Shown: piece after piece, positions 1 through 10,043 of the stretch
How the letters are laid out: the number at the start of each line of letters is the position of its first letter
How positions within the stretch are numbered: position 1 is the stretch's first letter
Assembly (NCBI RefSeq): GCF_012927445.1
Contig: NZ_JABBPD010000004.1
Location: forward strand, 310,001 to 374,000
Length of the DNA: 64,000 bases
From: Rhodoferax sp.
GTDB lineage: Bacteria; Pseudomonadota; Gammaproteobacteria; Burkholderiales; Burkholderiaceae_C
Reading direction: 5' to 3'
Notes under the pieces: model-generated
What the model saw: only the letters and a program-made list of their open reading frames with translations
Told to the model about the DNA's origin: nothing
Databases searched by the model: none
Translations under genes and position numbers: made by a program

Positions 1-1
1 T

Positions 2-1696
2 GCGCTCGAACGAGCGGGCCTTCTCGGGGGAGATGCGTCTCCCGAAGAAGTGGTCGTCGCCTACCACGAGCGGACCAAGCACCACTTCCACCGCTACGCC
101 GCCGCGCAGGGCTATATGGACTGGGCAACGCAGCCCGATCCGTTTCGGCGCTACGCGGGCGCGGACCTGGTTCGTCTCCCGCTGCCCAAAGCGGGCCGCC
201 CACTGCCCTATTGGCAGCTCTATGCGAGCGCGACTTTGCCGCCGGCGGCGCTATCGTTCGAGTCGGTCTCGCTGTTTTTCCGCTACGCACTCTCGTTGAC
301 GGCATGGAAGCAAGTCGGCGAGACCCGCTGGCCGTTGCGCGCCAATCCGTCGAGCGGGAATCTGCATCCAACCGAGGGCTATGCCCTGCTGCCTGCGCTC
401 GAGGGCTTGGGTGACACACCAGCGGTGTACCACTACGCGCCGAGGGAGCACGCTCTCGAACGGCGAGCGACGCTCGACGCGAAGCGGTGGACCGAGCTGG
501 TTGCGTCTTTCCCTGAGGGCTCCTTTCTTGTAGGGCTATCGTCGGTTCATTGGCGCGAAGCCTGGAAGTACGGTGAGCGCGCGTTCCGCTACTGCCAGCA
601 CGACGTCGGACACGCGCTGGCCAGCCTGCGTATCGCAGCAGCAGCGCTCGGCTGGAGATTGGTGCTCCAGGGCGGCGTGAGCGATGGCACCATTGCCAGC
701 CTCCTTGGGCTTGACCGCGATGAGGATTTCACGGAGGCAGAGCGCGAGGAAGCTGAGCTCCTCGTGTTGATTACACCGGATTTTTCGATGCCGCTTGCGA
801 CCGACTTGAAGCCGCTAACGGCGCAAAGCAGTGGCCTACTTTGGCAGGGCCGTGCCAACACGCTAAGCCCAGTACACAGCGTCGAGTGGCCCGTGATCGA
901 TGAGGTTGCGCAGGCGACACGACGCTGTGAAAGCGCGCCGATCACGGAGGATTTTTCCGGCTTCCCTTCGGAGGAGGAACTCTTCGGGACACCCGTTCGC
1001 CAGGGTCTGCTCACTGTGGAGCAGGCTATTCTTGGCCGCCGCAGCGCGGTAGCGATGGATGGCTCGACGGCGATCTCGCAGGAAGCCTTTTTCCGCATGC
1101 TCGCTCGATTGATTCCGACACGCGACGGGCGAGCGATGCCTTGGGATGCGATTCCCTGGCGGCCGCGCATCCACCTCGGGCTCTTCGTCCACCGCGTCGA
1201 CGGCTTGGCCCCTGGTCTCTATGCGCTCGCCCGGGATCCGGGCAAGGTCGAGATTCTCAAGGCCGTGATGGGTTCAGAATTTTGTTGGCAGCGCGTGCCC
1301 GACTGCCCACCCGGGCTCCCCTTGTATCTCCTCAAGGAAGGGGACTGTCGAGCGCTGGCGAGCACCGTCTCCTGCGGCCAGGCCATCGCCGGCGATGGCG
1401 CCTTCAGCCTGGCCATGATCGCCGACTACAGGGACAGCCTGGCCACCTACGGCGCCGCCTTCTACCGGAACCTGTTCTGGGAGGCCGGCATGGTGGGCCA
1501 GCTGCTTTACCTGGAAGCCGAAGAGGCGGGCATCCGCGCCACCGGGATCGGCTGCTACTTTGACGACCCGGTCCATGCGGCCTTCGGCATCGCCTCGCGC
1601 GAGTGGCAGAGTTTCTACCACTTCACGGTGGGCGCCCCGGTTGAAGACGGACGGCTCAGCACCTTGCCTGCCTACAACGTCGAGGAAGAACGGTGA
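2..1696 (+). CDS. SagB/ThcOx-type nitroreductase-family oxidoreductase (5' end probably outside window)
   Basis: This is a flavin-dependent oxidoreductase of the SagB/ThcOx branch of the nitroreductase superfamily, expected to use FMN. Two nitroreductase-like halves are visible. The first carries the SagB-typical stretch RANPSSGNLHPTEGY near residue 100 counted from the GTG at 50. The second begins around ILGRRSA near residue 327 and ends with GIGCYFDD. About 550 residues matches the tandem-domain form found in many proteobacteria. The frame is open to the first bases of the window and reads ASPEE directly before the GTG, so the true start may lie upstream. SagB relatives oxidise azolines in peptide natural products, but no cyclodehydratase or precursor peptide is visible here, so the substrate is unknown. 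An aconitase remnant follows 35 bases after the stop. Confidence 0.8.
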   Translation, partial: ALERAGLLGGDASPEEVVVAYHERTKHHFHRYAAAQGYMDWATQPDPFRRYAGADLVRLPLPKAGRPLPYWQLYASATLPPAALSFESVSLFFRYALSLTAWKQVGETRWPLRANPSSGNLHPTEGYALLPALEGLGDTPAVYHYAPREHALERRATLDAKRWTELVASFPEGSFLVGLSSVHWREAWKYGERAFRYCQHDVGHALASLRIAAAALGWRLVLQGGVSDGTIASLLGLDRDEDFTEAEREEAELLVLITPDFSMPLATDLKPLTAQSSGLLWQGRANTLSPVHSVEWPVIDEVAQATRRCESAPITEDFSGFPSEEELFGTPVRQGLLTVEQAILGRRSAVAMDGSTAISQEAFFRMLARLIPTRDGRAMPWDAIPWRPRIHLGLFVHRVDGLAPGLYALARDPGKVEILKAVMGSEFCWQRVPDCPPGLPLYLLKEGDCRALASTVSCGQAIAGDGAFSLAMIADYRDSLATYGAAFYRNLFWEAGMVGQLLYLEAEEAGIRATGIGCYFDDPVHAAFGIASREWQSFYHFTVGAPVEDGRLSTLPAYNVEEER

Positions 1697-1730
1697 GTAT
1701 CCAAACTAAAACCTACAGAAGTATCCGGCC

Positions 1731-1949
1731 ATGAGTAAAAACGTAGCGCAGAATTTGATTGCAAGTTACCTGGTTGAAGGCGGTATGAGGCTCGGTGAAG
1801 AGGTCGGTTTGAAAATCGATCAAACACTGACCCAGAATGAGACATATGAGACCGAACACCCGATGACGCCGCGCCAAGTTGAAGTGGTACTGGCGGGCAG
1901 CCTGATCAACCTGGTTCGGCAGAAAAGCCACAACCTGGAATACCCATGA
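1731..1949 (+). pseudogene. Aconitase remnant A: N-terminus fused in frame to C-terminus
   Basis: A 72-codon frame whose first half, MSKNVAQNLIASYLVEGGM through KIDQTLTQ, reads like the N-terminus of aconitate hydratase (family pattern xKNVxQKLIxxHLVxGxMxPGxEIxLKIDQTLTQ). The second half, MTPRQVEVVLAGSLINLVR, resembles the C-terminal end of the same family (LAGGLLN type). About 600 residues, including all iron-sulfur ligands, are missing, so it cannot be an aconitase. The deletion kept the frame. The stop overlaps the ATG of the following TPR gene. Two more copies of the N-terminal part occur at 4306 and 7315. Family assignment rests on pattern recognition only. Confidence 0.6.
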
Positions 1950-2302
1950 CCACAGCCATCATCCAGAGCTTCGAGAAAATGCTTGCCAGTGGTAAGGATA
2001 ATACGCTGCTGCGCTTCTCCCTGGGCAGCGAATACCTCAAGGCCGGCGAACCAGTCAACGCCGTAAACCACCTGAGGCAGGCGGTGGCACTGGATCCAAA
2101 ATATTCCGCCGCCTGGAAGCTGCTGGGTCGCGCACTCGTCGAATCGGGCCAGCCTGCCGACGCCTTGGTCGCCTACCGCGAAGGCATCGCGGTGGCCGAA
2201 GCAAAGGGCGACAAACAAGCCGCCAAGGAAATGACCGTATACGCCCGCCGTATCGAAAAGTCAGTTCACGAAGATCGAGGTAGGAGCAATGAGAATGACT
2301 GA
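1946..2302 (+). CDS. Small TPR-repeat protein (copy 1)
   Basis: A 118-residue, probably cytoplasmic protein made largely of tetratricopeptide repeats: LLRFSLGSEYLKAGEPVNAV, then AVALDPKYSAAWKLLGRAL and ADALVAYREGIAVAEAKGD. TPR units of this kind mediate protein-protein contact, and no enzymatic motif is present. It is a close paralogue of the gene at 8144; the proteins match almost residue for residue from about residue 5 to 105, and identity extends about 20 bases upstream of both start codons. The tails differ (SVHEDRGRSNEND here). The ATG overlaps the stop of the aconitase remnant. Partner and role are unknown. Confidence 0.75.
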   Translation: MTTAIIQSFEKMLASGKDNTLLRFSLGSEYLKAGEPVNAVNHLRQAVALDPKYSAAWKLLGRALVESGQPADALVAYREGIAVAEAKGDKQAAKEMTVYARRIEKSVHEDRGRSNEND

Positions 2303-2412
2303 TGAACTCGGCTGGGAAGGTCTCGCACCTCCGAACACTACTCATCAGGCCGAACGGAAGTTAATACTTCACCGTGCCGCATCAATAAGCAAAATTCAAC
2401 GTAACCCACTAG

Positions 2413-4275
<1,863 letters not shown>

Positions 4276-4305
4276 ACGTGAGTGGGCAGGGCCCACAGGA
4301 GTCCC

Positions 4306-4392
4306 TGTCCGCGACCAAAAACGTAACGCAGAAGTTGATCGAAAATCGACCTGGTCGAATAGGGCATGAAGCGTGGTGAAGAGATCAATAGG
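4306..4392 (+). pseudogene. Aconitase N-terminal remnant B (degenerate)
   Basis: Reads TKNVTQKLIE in frame and then shifts; the DNA keeps matching copy C (7315) up to gaagagat. It lacks the ATG present in copies A and C and is interrupted by TGA. It lies between thiC and the Sel1 fragment. It is recognisable only by comparison with the other two copies. Confidence 0.55.
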
Positions 4393-4395
4393 GGT

Positions 4396-4848
4396 ATGAG
4401 AATGACTGACGAACTCAACGCACAGAAGGCTTTTTTACGTGGGAAGAATCGGCTGCAGTATTACGAACTGACGCTAGTCATGGCGTTGCCTGCGCACAAC
4501 GTTTGCTGGCTATACGCTACCTTCACGGCCGTGGCGTGTATGAGGGACGAGGCCATCGCCTTTTCTTGGATGCTGCTCGCAGCACAACAACATTTAGCCA
4601 TGGCGCAGCGCGGTCTGGGCGAGCTTTATGAATACGGTTCGGGTATTGCGCCGGACATTACCCAGGCGTCACACTGGTACCGCCTCGCAACACTTCAAGG
4701 CGATTCCACCGCTCGTGCAGTACGCGAACGAGCGGAACGACAGCGAACGCTTCGGCGACTTCGTGATCCGCGCGGAATTCGTCACGGCCACGCCGGTCGG
4801 CAACCGTTTCCACGAAGATGTGGAACTCGCGTCCGACAGGCCGCTTGA
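4396..4848 (+). pseudogene. Sel1-repeat fragment running out of frame into a cysI remnant
   Basis: The first ~105 codons encode a Sel1-like repeat segment: DEAIAFSWMLLAAQQH, then AMAQRGLGELYEYGSGI and ASHWYRLATLQGD. From about 4710 the frame becomes arginine-rich and meaningless (RAVRERAERQRTLRRLRD), because the DNA there belongs to another gene read in a different frame. Sel1 proteins normally carry several repeats, so this is a truncated 3'-deleted gene. Its first bases, ATGAGAATGACTGA.GAACTC, also occur at 2289, just after the first TPR gene. A short hybrid product could still be made, but I would not assign a function. Confidence 0.55.
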
Positions 4849-4858
4849 GCACAAGTAA
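4707..4858 (+). pseudogene. 3' remnant of a sulfite reductase beta-subunit (CysI-like) gene
   Basis: In the frame ending with TAA at 4856-4858 the sequence reads YANERNDSERFGDFVIRAEF, then a short tail. The motif ERFGDFVIRA near the C-terminus is typical of assimilatory sulfite reductase hemoprotein CysI. Only about 50 codons remain, without a start or the siroheme/Fe-S cysteines. It is joined out of frame to the Sel1 fragment. The CysI assignment is from memory of the family tail. Confidence 0.5.
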
Positions 4859-4886
4859 AATACGTACCGTGCTCAACAGAGCACAT

Positions 4887-4978
4887 TCGCTAGGGGTGTT
4901 GGACGGTCTGCACTGCAGGCCGGACGACTGAGAAAGTCCCTTTGAACCTGATTGAGGTAATCCTCGCGCAGGGAAGCA
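4887..4978 (+). promoter_or_regulatory. TPP (THI-box) riboswitch aptamer
   Basis: The conserved elements appear in order: TAGGGGTG at about 4891, GACTGAGA at about 4926, CCCTTTGAACCTGA at about 4938, then GGTAATCC and GCAGGGAAGCA. These are the invariant CTGAGA and GAACCTGA cores of the thiamine pyrophosphate riboswitch, with the closing GGGA. It lies about 90 bases before the start of the short-chain reductase, so that gene should be repressed by TPP. Confidence 0.92.
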
Positions 4979-4991
4979 GGTCCGCTCAAAG

Positions 4992-5016
4992 GCGTCACGC
5001 TATTCTCCGGTGACGC
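4992..5016 (+). promoter_or_regulatory. Hairpin in the riboswitch expression platform
   Basis: A perfect 7-bp stem GCGTCAC / GTGACGC with an 11-base loop lies between the aptamer and the ribosome binding site (GGAG at 5058). No T-run follows, which argues for control of translation start, or a Rho-type mechanism, rather than intrinsic termination. Confidence 0.5.
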
Positions 5017-5068
5017 ATCACAGGCCCGGATCAAGCCTACCTGCCAACTTTTTACTTGGAGTAAATGG

Positions 5069-5884
5069 ATGGCAAATACAAATTTCCCCGCTACTGACAA
5101 CAAGGCTTTAACGTCGGCCGCCCTGCCTATTCGTGACCAGGTGGTGTTGGTCACCGGGGGCGCCCGCGGCTTGGGGGCCCGCCTGGTGCAGTCTTTCCTA
5201 CGCGAAGGCGCCCGCGTGGTGGTCAACTATCTGGGCAGTGCGGACGCGGCCCGGGAAACCGCCGCCGCATTCCCGGAACGGGCGCTGGCCATCCGGGCGG
5301 ATGTGCGTGATGCGCAGCAGGTCGCTGCGCTGTTCGAAGAAGCGGCTGCGCATTTCGGCTCCCCTATCAGCACCGTCATCAACAATGCGCTCGCTGATTT
5401 CTCCTTCAACGGGGATGCCCGGCCGCATGCGGATACATTGAGCTGGGAGAACCTGGATCAGCAGTTTTCCGGTACAGTGCGGGGCGCCTTGAACACCGTC
5501 CAGACGGCGCTGCCCGGAATGCGCGCGGCCGGCTTCGGGCGGATCATCAATGTTGGCACCAACCTCTTCCAAAACCCGGTGGTCCCCTACCATGACTACA
5601 CCGCGGCCAAGGCGGCGCTGCTCTCGCTGACCCGCACGCTGGCGCACGATCTGGGCCCGGATGGGATTACCGTGAATATGATTTCGGGCGGGCTGCTGCG
5701 CACCACGGATGCCAGCTCGGCCACGCCGGAGGAGGTCTTTGACCTGATTGCGGCCGGCACCCCGCTGCGCCGGGTCACCACCCCGGAGGAGTTCGCGGAC
5801 GCCGCGCTGTTCTTCGCTTCCCCGTGGTCCCGCTCCGTGACGGGGCAGAATCTGATTGTCGACGGTGGGCTGGTGAAGGGCTGA
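5069..5884 (+). CDS. Short-chain dehydrogenase/reductase under TPP riboswitch control
   Basis: A 271-residue classical SDR. It has the TGGARGLG nucleotide-binding motif near residue 29, NNA near 111, the catalytic YTAAK near 188, and an IVDGG tail typical of FabG-like enzymes. At the position 13 residues before the catalytic Tyr, where Ser is usual, the residue is Thr (NVGTN). A preference for NADPH is possible from RG in the glycine motif but unproven. GGAG lies 7 bases before this ATG; another ATG sits 4 bases upstream in a different frame. The TPP riboswitch directly upstream implies a role in thiamine synthesis, salvage or uptake, although SDRs have no standard step there. No downstream gene lies on the same strand for 1.1 kb, so it seems to be the sole target. 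Confidence 0.85.
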   Translation: MANTNFPATDNKALTSAALPIRDQVVLVTGGARGLGARLVQSFLREGARVVVNYLGSADAARETAAAFPERALAIRADVRDAQQVAALFEEAAAHFGSPISTVINNALADFSFNGDARPHADTLSWENLDQQFSGTVRGALNTVQTALPGMRAAGFGRIINVGTNLFQNPVVPYHDYTAAKAALLSLTRTLAHDLGPDGITVNMISGGLLRTTDASSATPEEVFDLIAAGTPLRRVTTPEEFADAALFFASPWSRSVTGQNLIVDGGLVKG

Positions 5885-5981
5885 TGCCCGGCGCTGGCCG
5901 CCATGAGTCGGGCCACGGAGCGCATCGGGCCTTGGTACGAATGAGCATCTCAACTAGCCTCAGTTTTTAGGACAGCTTCAT

Positions 5982-6620
5982 TCAGACCGTTGGCTTGCGC
6001 CACACGCTGGCCAGCCAGGGCTGCGCCTCAAACGGCAGGCCGGCGGGGCGGTAGTAGTGCGTCAGTTCGACGAAGCCTGCGGCTGACAAATAGGTGCGCC
6101 AAGCCTGCCAATCATGAAAGGTGCCGTAGCGCTCGCCGCTCCAGCCCTCTCGCCCATCGCCGCGGGGGTTGGAGCTGAAGAGTACGCCGCCTGGTTTCAG
6201 GGTCGCATGCAGTTCCTCTAGTATCCGCGGCAAGGCCTGGCTGGGAACATGGAACAGCACGGCGTTGGCGAACACGCCGTCGAAGTGCGCGGCCGGCAAA
6301 TTGAGTTCGAGGAAATTTTGCTGCAGCACTTCGCAGCCGCTGTAGGCGCGCGCCATCGTGGCAAGCCGCTCCGCGCCCTCAAGGCCAGTGGGGTGGTGTC
6401 CAAGCTCCTTGAAGGTCTTGAGATCGCGTCCTGGACCGCACCCGAAGTCGAGCAGCTCAAACGGCGGGGGTGCCTCGATGTAGTGCAGCAGCGCGGCGAT
6501 GTTTTGGCTCACGTCATGATCGCGCGTTCCGCGCCAGAACTCGTCTGCGTGATGCTCATAATGCGCCAACGTCCGTGCGGCGATGTGTGCGATAGCTTCG
6601 GAGGTCATGGTCATGGTCAT
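5982..6620 (-). CDS. Class I SAM-dependent methyltransferase
   Basis: A 212-residue protein with the SAM-binding motif I LLDFGCGPGRDL near residue 57, an acidic residue at the end of strand 2 (GLEGAERL), FDGVFANAVLFHVP as the motif IV region, and LKPGGVLFSSNPRG as motif VI. This is the methyltransferase-11/25 type. The start is uncertain, because the gene opens with three in-frame ATG codons (MTMTMTSEA). It is convergent with the TPP-regulated reductase. The substrate cannot be told from sequence. Confidence 0.8.
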   Translation of the reverse strand: MTMTMTSEAIAHIAARTLAHYEHHADEFWRGTRDHDVSQNIAALLHYIEAPPPFELLDFGCGPGRDLKTFKELGHHPTGLEGAERLATMARAYSGCEVLQQNFLELNLPAAHFDGVFANAVLFHVPSQALPRILEELHATLKPGGVLFSSNPRGDGREGWSGERYGTFHDWQAWRTYLSAAGFVELTHYYRPAGLPFEAQPWLASVWRKPTV

Positions 6621-7047
6621 AGCCGGTCATGCTATTCGATTTTTCGACGGGCCGTGAACGGCCAGAATCCCCATGGGCTGATCAGATTGACCGCCTCAGG
6701 CTTTCAGTGCCTTCAGTACGTTCTCGGCAGTCGTCGGTGCATCCGGCCAATCAGACCAAGGATGGCGTTGTGCGGCGTCAGGAGCGTGGTCGAAATCGGG
6801 CGTCACGTCATTCCGAAAAACAGCTTTCCAGTGTCACTATCCCAACCATTCGTCACGCCACTTTGACAGCGGGGTTTTATAGAAGCTTCTTATAATTCCG
6901 TGGTGTTGAAGGATGATTTGAACAACAAAAAATCCGGCAACGACAACTTGAGACTCTGGACTCTGGACTCTGCCGGATGGCACGGTTGGCAGAGCATGAC
7001 ATCGCAAGCAACGCCACGCCCAAGTGGCCAAGACACCCCAGGAGATC
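6621..7047. other. Non-coding stretch without a recognised gene
   Basis: About 430 bases between the methyltransferase start and the CDGSH gene. The only structure seen is the inverted repeat with tandem heptamers at 6932-6978. A minus-strand frame at about 6705-6835 ends WPDAPTTAENVLKALKA and might be the tail of a lost gene, but it has no start and I could not identify it. Confidence 0.5.
6932..6978. repeat. Inverted repeat enclosing three tandem heptamers
   Basis: ATCCGGCA (6932-6939) and TGCCGGAT (6971-6978) form an 8-bp inverted repeat. Between them, GACTCTG is repeated three times in tandem (6952-6972). It sits about 70 bases upstream of the CDGSH gene. Function unknown. Confidence 0.6.
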
Positions 7048-7278
7048 ATGATGGCACGTATGGTGAAACGCACTCTCAGTAAACCTTATAAGCTTGTTAT
7101 TGGCGGCGAAGAAAAATATCTCTGCCAATGCGGCTTGTCCAAGAATCAGCCTTTCTGTGACGGAGCGCATAAGCTCGCCAAGGACGAGAACGAGGACGAA
7201 AATCTTCTTTGTTGGTACGACGACGCAGGAAAACGTCACGAACATACCGGAAATTTCCTGGACATCCGCACGTTCTGA
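7048..7278 (+). CDS. CDGSH-type iron-sulfur protein
   Basis: A small protein of about 76 residues with the CDGSH signature CQCGLSKNQPFCDGAH, which holds a labile 2Fe-2S cluster through three Cys and one His. These proteins act in redox or Fe-S cluster handling, and the bacterial partner is usually unknown. AGGAG at 7040-7044 favours one of the paired ATGs at 7048 or 7051 over the in-frame GTG at 7024. Aconitase remnant C follows 37 bases downstream. Confidence 0.88.
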   Translation: MMARMVKRTLSKPYKLVIGGEEKYLCQCGLSKNQPFCDGAHKLAKDENEDENLLCWYDDAGKRHEHTGNFLDIRTF

Positions 7279-7314
7279 GCGGTTGTATGGACCCACCCGC
7301 AGGGGTGCTCGGCC

Positions 7315-7413
7315 ATGCGTAAAAACGTAACGCAGAAGTTGATCGAAAGTCACCGGGTCGAAGGCCGCATGAAGCCCGACGAAGAGATTGATCTATGGAG
7401 AACCAGCACGTGA
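7315..7413 (+). pseudogene. Aconitase N-terminal remnant C, overlapping the tenA start
   Basis: Reads MRKNVTQKLIESHRVEGRM followed by KPDEEIDL, then runs into tenA sequence and stops at 7411-7413. The match to the aconitase N-terminus ends at about 7393, immediately before the first possible tenA ATG (7395). It aligns with copies A (1731) and B (4306). Confidence 0.6.
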
Positions 7414-8120
7414 GCGCGCCACTTCTCGCGGCCCCCCAGACCTCGTTCACGGACGAACTCTGGGTGTCGATCGAGCCGATCTACGCAGCAATCCTGCGCC
7501 ACCCGTTTATCGCAGGACTGACCGACGGATCACTGCCGCGCGAGCGCTTCGAGTTCTACGCCGTCCAGGACGCGCTCTACCTGCGTGAGTTCGCCCGCGC
7601 GCTCGCGATCACCGGGGGCCGAGCGCCGAAGGATGACTGGATCATCATGCTGGCCGAACACGCAGCGGGCGCGCTTCGCGTCGAGCGGACGCTCCACGAA
7701 GACTTCTTCCGCGAGTTCGATCTGAGCGCGCAAGCCGTGCTCGCCACCCCGCCCGCGCCAACCACCCTGGCGTACAACAACTATCTCCTCGCGGTCGCGT
7801 ACGGGGCGCCCTTCCATGAGGCGCTTGCTGCTCTCCTTCCCTGCTACTGGATTTACTGGGAGGTAGGCAAAGAGCTGGCGCGTGCCGGTTCGCCGAATCC
7901 GCTGTATGCACGCTGGATCGGGACCTACGGCTCTGCCGAGTTCGGCGCCCTTGTCGGCGCGGTGCTTGAGGCGACGAACGAGGTCGCCGCCCAACTCGGC
8001 GACGTCGAGCGCGCAGCCATGCGGCGCCATTTCCGCACAACGAGCCGTTACGAGTGGATGTTCTGGAACATGGGTTACCGGTGCGAGCAGTGGCCATTTG
8101 AGGACGAGTCGGCCGCATGA
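7395..8120 (+). CDS. tenA: TenA family thiaminase II / aminopyrimidine aminohydrolase
   Basis: Hydrolyses thiamine or, more likely in vivo, the degraded pyrimidine 4-amino-5-aminomethyl-2-methylpyrimidine to HMP for thiamine salvage. The 241 residues include HPFIAGLTDGSLPRERFEFY and QDALYLREFARAL near the N-terminus. The active-site cysteine is in ALLPCYWIYWEVG near residue 150, and the catalytic glutamate is in SRYEWMFWNMGY near residue 223. This is the cysteine-type TenA. The first ATG lies at the join with the aconitase remnant; GTG at 7410, with GGAGA 8 bases upstream, gives an N-terminus (SAPLLAAPQTSF) closer to a natural TenA start. Together with thiC it indicates pyrimidine synthesis plus salvage. 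Confidence 0.92.
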   Translation: MENQHVSAPLLAAPQTSFTDELWVSIEPIYAAILRHPFIAGLTDGSLPRERFEFYAVQDALYLREFARALAITGGRAPKDDWIIMLAEHAAGALRVERTLHEDFFREFDLSAQAVLATPPAPTTLAYNNYLLAVAYGAPFHEALAALLPCYWIYWEVGKELARAGSPNPLYARWIGTYGSAEFGALVGAVLEATNEVAAQLGDVERAAMRRHFRTTSRYEWMFWNMGYRCEQWPFEDESAA

Positions 8121-8143
8121 AACAGCCACAACCTGGAATAGCC

Positions 8144-8482
8144 ATGATCACACCCATCATCCAAAACTTCGAGAAAATGCTTGCTGGCGGCAAGAATACT
8201 GCGCTTCTGCGCTTCTCCCTGGGCAGCGAATACCTCAAGGTCGACGACCTGGTCAGCGCCGCAAACCACCTGAAGCAGGCGGTACTACTGGACCCAAAAT
8301 ACTCCGCCGCCTGGAAGCTGTTGGGTCGCGCCCTGGTCGAATCGGGTCAGCCCGCCGAAGCCTTGGTCGCCTACCGCGAAGGCATTGCGGTAGCCGAAGC
8401 AAAGGGCGACAAACAAGCTGCTAAGGAAATGACCGTATACGCCCGCCGTATCGAAAAAAATGGCGGGCCAGATGAAGATTAG
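8144..8482 (+). CDS. Small TPR-repeat protein (copy 2)
   Basis: A 112-residue TPR protein and paralogue of the gene at 1946. Starting at ATG 8144 the two align from their first residues (MITPIIQNFEKMLAGGKN here). The stretch DPKYSAAWKLLGRALVESGQ is identical in both. An upstream in-frame ATG at 8117 overlaps the end of tenA and would add nine residues, but the paralogue comparison favours 8144. It ends NGGPDED, without the tail of copy 1. moaA follows 25 bases downstream and is probably cotranscribed. No function can be assigned beyond protein binding. Confidence 0.75.
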   Translation: MITPIIQNFEKMLAGGKNTALLRFSLGSEYLKVDDLVSAANHLKQAVLLDPKYSAAWKLLGRALVESGQPAEALVAYREGIAVAEAKGDKQAAKEMTVYARRIEKNGGPDED

Positions 8483-8507
8483 TCAAGCTACATAACAAGG
8501 AAACCCA

Positions 8508-9611
8508 ATGACCGCCAAGGTGATCCCCCTCGTTGACCAGCGCACCGCCAACCGTGTGCCGGTCATTCCGGCGCACGCGCTTAGCCCCGTCGGCGCGCTG
8601 GCGGACACGCGTGGCCGGCTCATGCGCGACCTGCGCATTTCAGTCACCGACCGCTGCAACTTTCGCTGCACTTACTGCATGCCCAAGGAAATATTCGACA
8701 AGGACTATCAATTTTTACCGCAAACCGAGCTGTTGAGCTTTGAGGAAATTACGCGCCTGACGCGCCTGTTCGCTGCGCACGGTGTCAATAAAATCCGCCT
8801 CACCGGCGGCGAACCCCTGCTACGCAAAAACCTCGAGGTTTTGATCGAAATGCTGGCCGCCCTCAAGACGCATGAAGGCAAACCATTGGATCTGACCCTC
8901 ACCACCAACGCCTCGCTGCTGGCCAAAAAAGCCAAGGCGCTCAAGGCTGCAGGCCTGCAACGCGTCACCGTCTCGCTCGATTCGCTCGATGAAGCTGTAT
9001 TTCGCGCCATGAACGACGTTGATTTTCCGGTGGCCGATGTGATCAAGGGCATCGACGCTGCGCATGACGCGGGCTTTACGGCCATCAAGATCAACATGGT
9101 GGTGAAGAAAGGCGTCAACGATCAGGACATCGTTGCGATGGCGCGGCGCTTCAAGGGCAGCGGCCACATCGTGCGCTTCATCGAATTCATGGACGTGGGC
9201 GCCTCCAACGGCTGGCGCATGAACGATGTCGTGCCATCGGCCGAGATCGTGCGCATGATCAGCGCCGAGATGCCGCTCATCGAAGCCGAACCCAACTACA
9301 CCGGTGAAGTCGCCGAGCGCTGGGCCTATGCGGATGGCAGCGGTGAAATCGGCGTTATCTCCAGCGTGACGCAAGCCTTTTGTTCCACTTGCACTCGCGC
9401 CCGACTCTCGACCGAGGGCAAGCTGTACACCTGCCTGTTCGCGCAGTCCGGCCATGATTTGCGCACGCTCATGCGTTCGGGCAAGAGCGACGAGAAAATC
9501 GCCTCTGCCATAGGCTTGATCTGGAACCAGCGCGAAGACCGATATTCTGAAATCCGCACAGAAGAAACTGTGCGAACGAAGAAAATTGAGATGTCTTATA
9601 TCGGCGGCTGA
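8508..9611 (+). CDS. moaA: GTP 3',8-cyclase MoaA (molybdenum cofactor synthesis)
   Basis: A radical SAM enzyme catalysing the first step of molybdopterin synthesis, GTP to 3',8-cyclo-7,8-dihydro-GTP. The N-terminal cluster motif CNFRCTYC is near residue 50, followed by TGGEPLLR. The C-terminal second cluster has CSTCTRAR and a third cysteine in YTCLF. The protein ends in GG, as the family requires for activity. Its 367 residues match MoaA with a short N-terminal extension. AAGGAAA lies just before the ATG. Its product is needed by the formate dehydrogenase encoded 3-5 kb downstream on the other strand. No other moa genes are in the window. Confidence 0.96.
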   Translation: MTAKVIPLVDQRTANRVPVIPAHALSPVGALADTRGRLMRDLRISVTDRCNFRCTYCMPKEIFDKDYQFLPQTELLSFEEITRLTRLFAAHGVNKIRLTGGEPLLRKNLEVLIEMLAALKTHEGKPLDLTLTTNASLLAKKAKALKAAGLQRVTVSLDSLDEAVFRAMNDVDFPVADVIKGIDAAHDAGFTAIKINMVVKKGVNDQDIVAMARRFKGSGHIVRFIEFMDVGASNGWRMNDVVPSAEIVRMISAEMPLIEAEPNYTGEVAERWAYADGSGEIGVISSVTQAFCSTCTRARLSTEGKLYTCLFAQSGHDLRTLMRSGKSDEKIASAIGLIWNQREDRYSEIRTEETVRTKKIEMSYIGG

Positions 9612-9657
9612 AAATTTCATGTGCACCAAATCTGAGTTTTCTGAATAAAGGATTGAA

Positions 9658-9978
9658 ATGAGTGAATGGATCACGGTAACGCGGGCCGAAGAGCTCGCGC
9701 CCGGCGAGCGGCGGGTTATAAATGTGGACGACGCGCAGATCGCCGTATTCAACCTCGACGGCCAGTACTACGCCATCGAAGACGTCTGCACCCATGATGG
9801 GGGACATCTCACCGGCGGCACCGTCGAGGGTGACCAGATCGTTTGCCCTCGGCACGGGGCACGCTTTTGCATCCGCAGCGGCGCGGCATTGTCCGCGCCA
9901 GCTTACGAGCCCACCAGAACCTTCCCTGTCCGCGTAGAAAACGGCCAGATTCAAGTGCGCGATAACCGATGGGATTGA
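9658..9978 (+). CDS. Rieske-type 2Fe-2S ferredoxin
   Basis: A soluble Rieske ferredoxin of 106 residues (BphF/NirD-small type) with cluster ligands CTHDGGHL and CPRHGARF. Proteins of this size pass single electrons to oxygenases or other iron-sulfur enzymes. AAAGGA lies 5 bases before the ATG. It sits between the radical SAM genes moaA and lipA, so it might supply electrons to one of them; that is inference from position only. Confidence 0.9.
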   Translation: MSEWITVTRAEELAPGERRVINVDDAQIAVFNLDGQYYAIEDVCTHDGGHLTGGTVEGDQIVCPRHGARFCIRSGAALSAPAYEPTRTFPVRVENGQIQVRDNRWD

Positions 9979-10043
9979 TACAAATATCTCAATTGAAATT
10001 TCAACGCCCTGCGCGTACCGAAGTTAACCAGGACACCAACAAC

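Noticed and set aside
2-1696. Peptide natural-product cluster built around the SagB-type enzyme
   Set aside because: No cyclodehydratase, precursor peptide or exporter is seen downstream; the upstream side is outside the window, so a cluster cannot be supported.
6705-6835. Minus-strand peptide ending WPDAPTTAENVLKALKA, possibly a lost gene's tail
   Set aside because: No start codon, stops directly upstream, and no family I can name with confidence.
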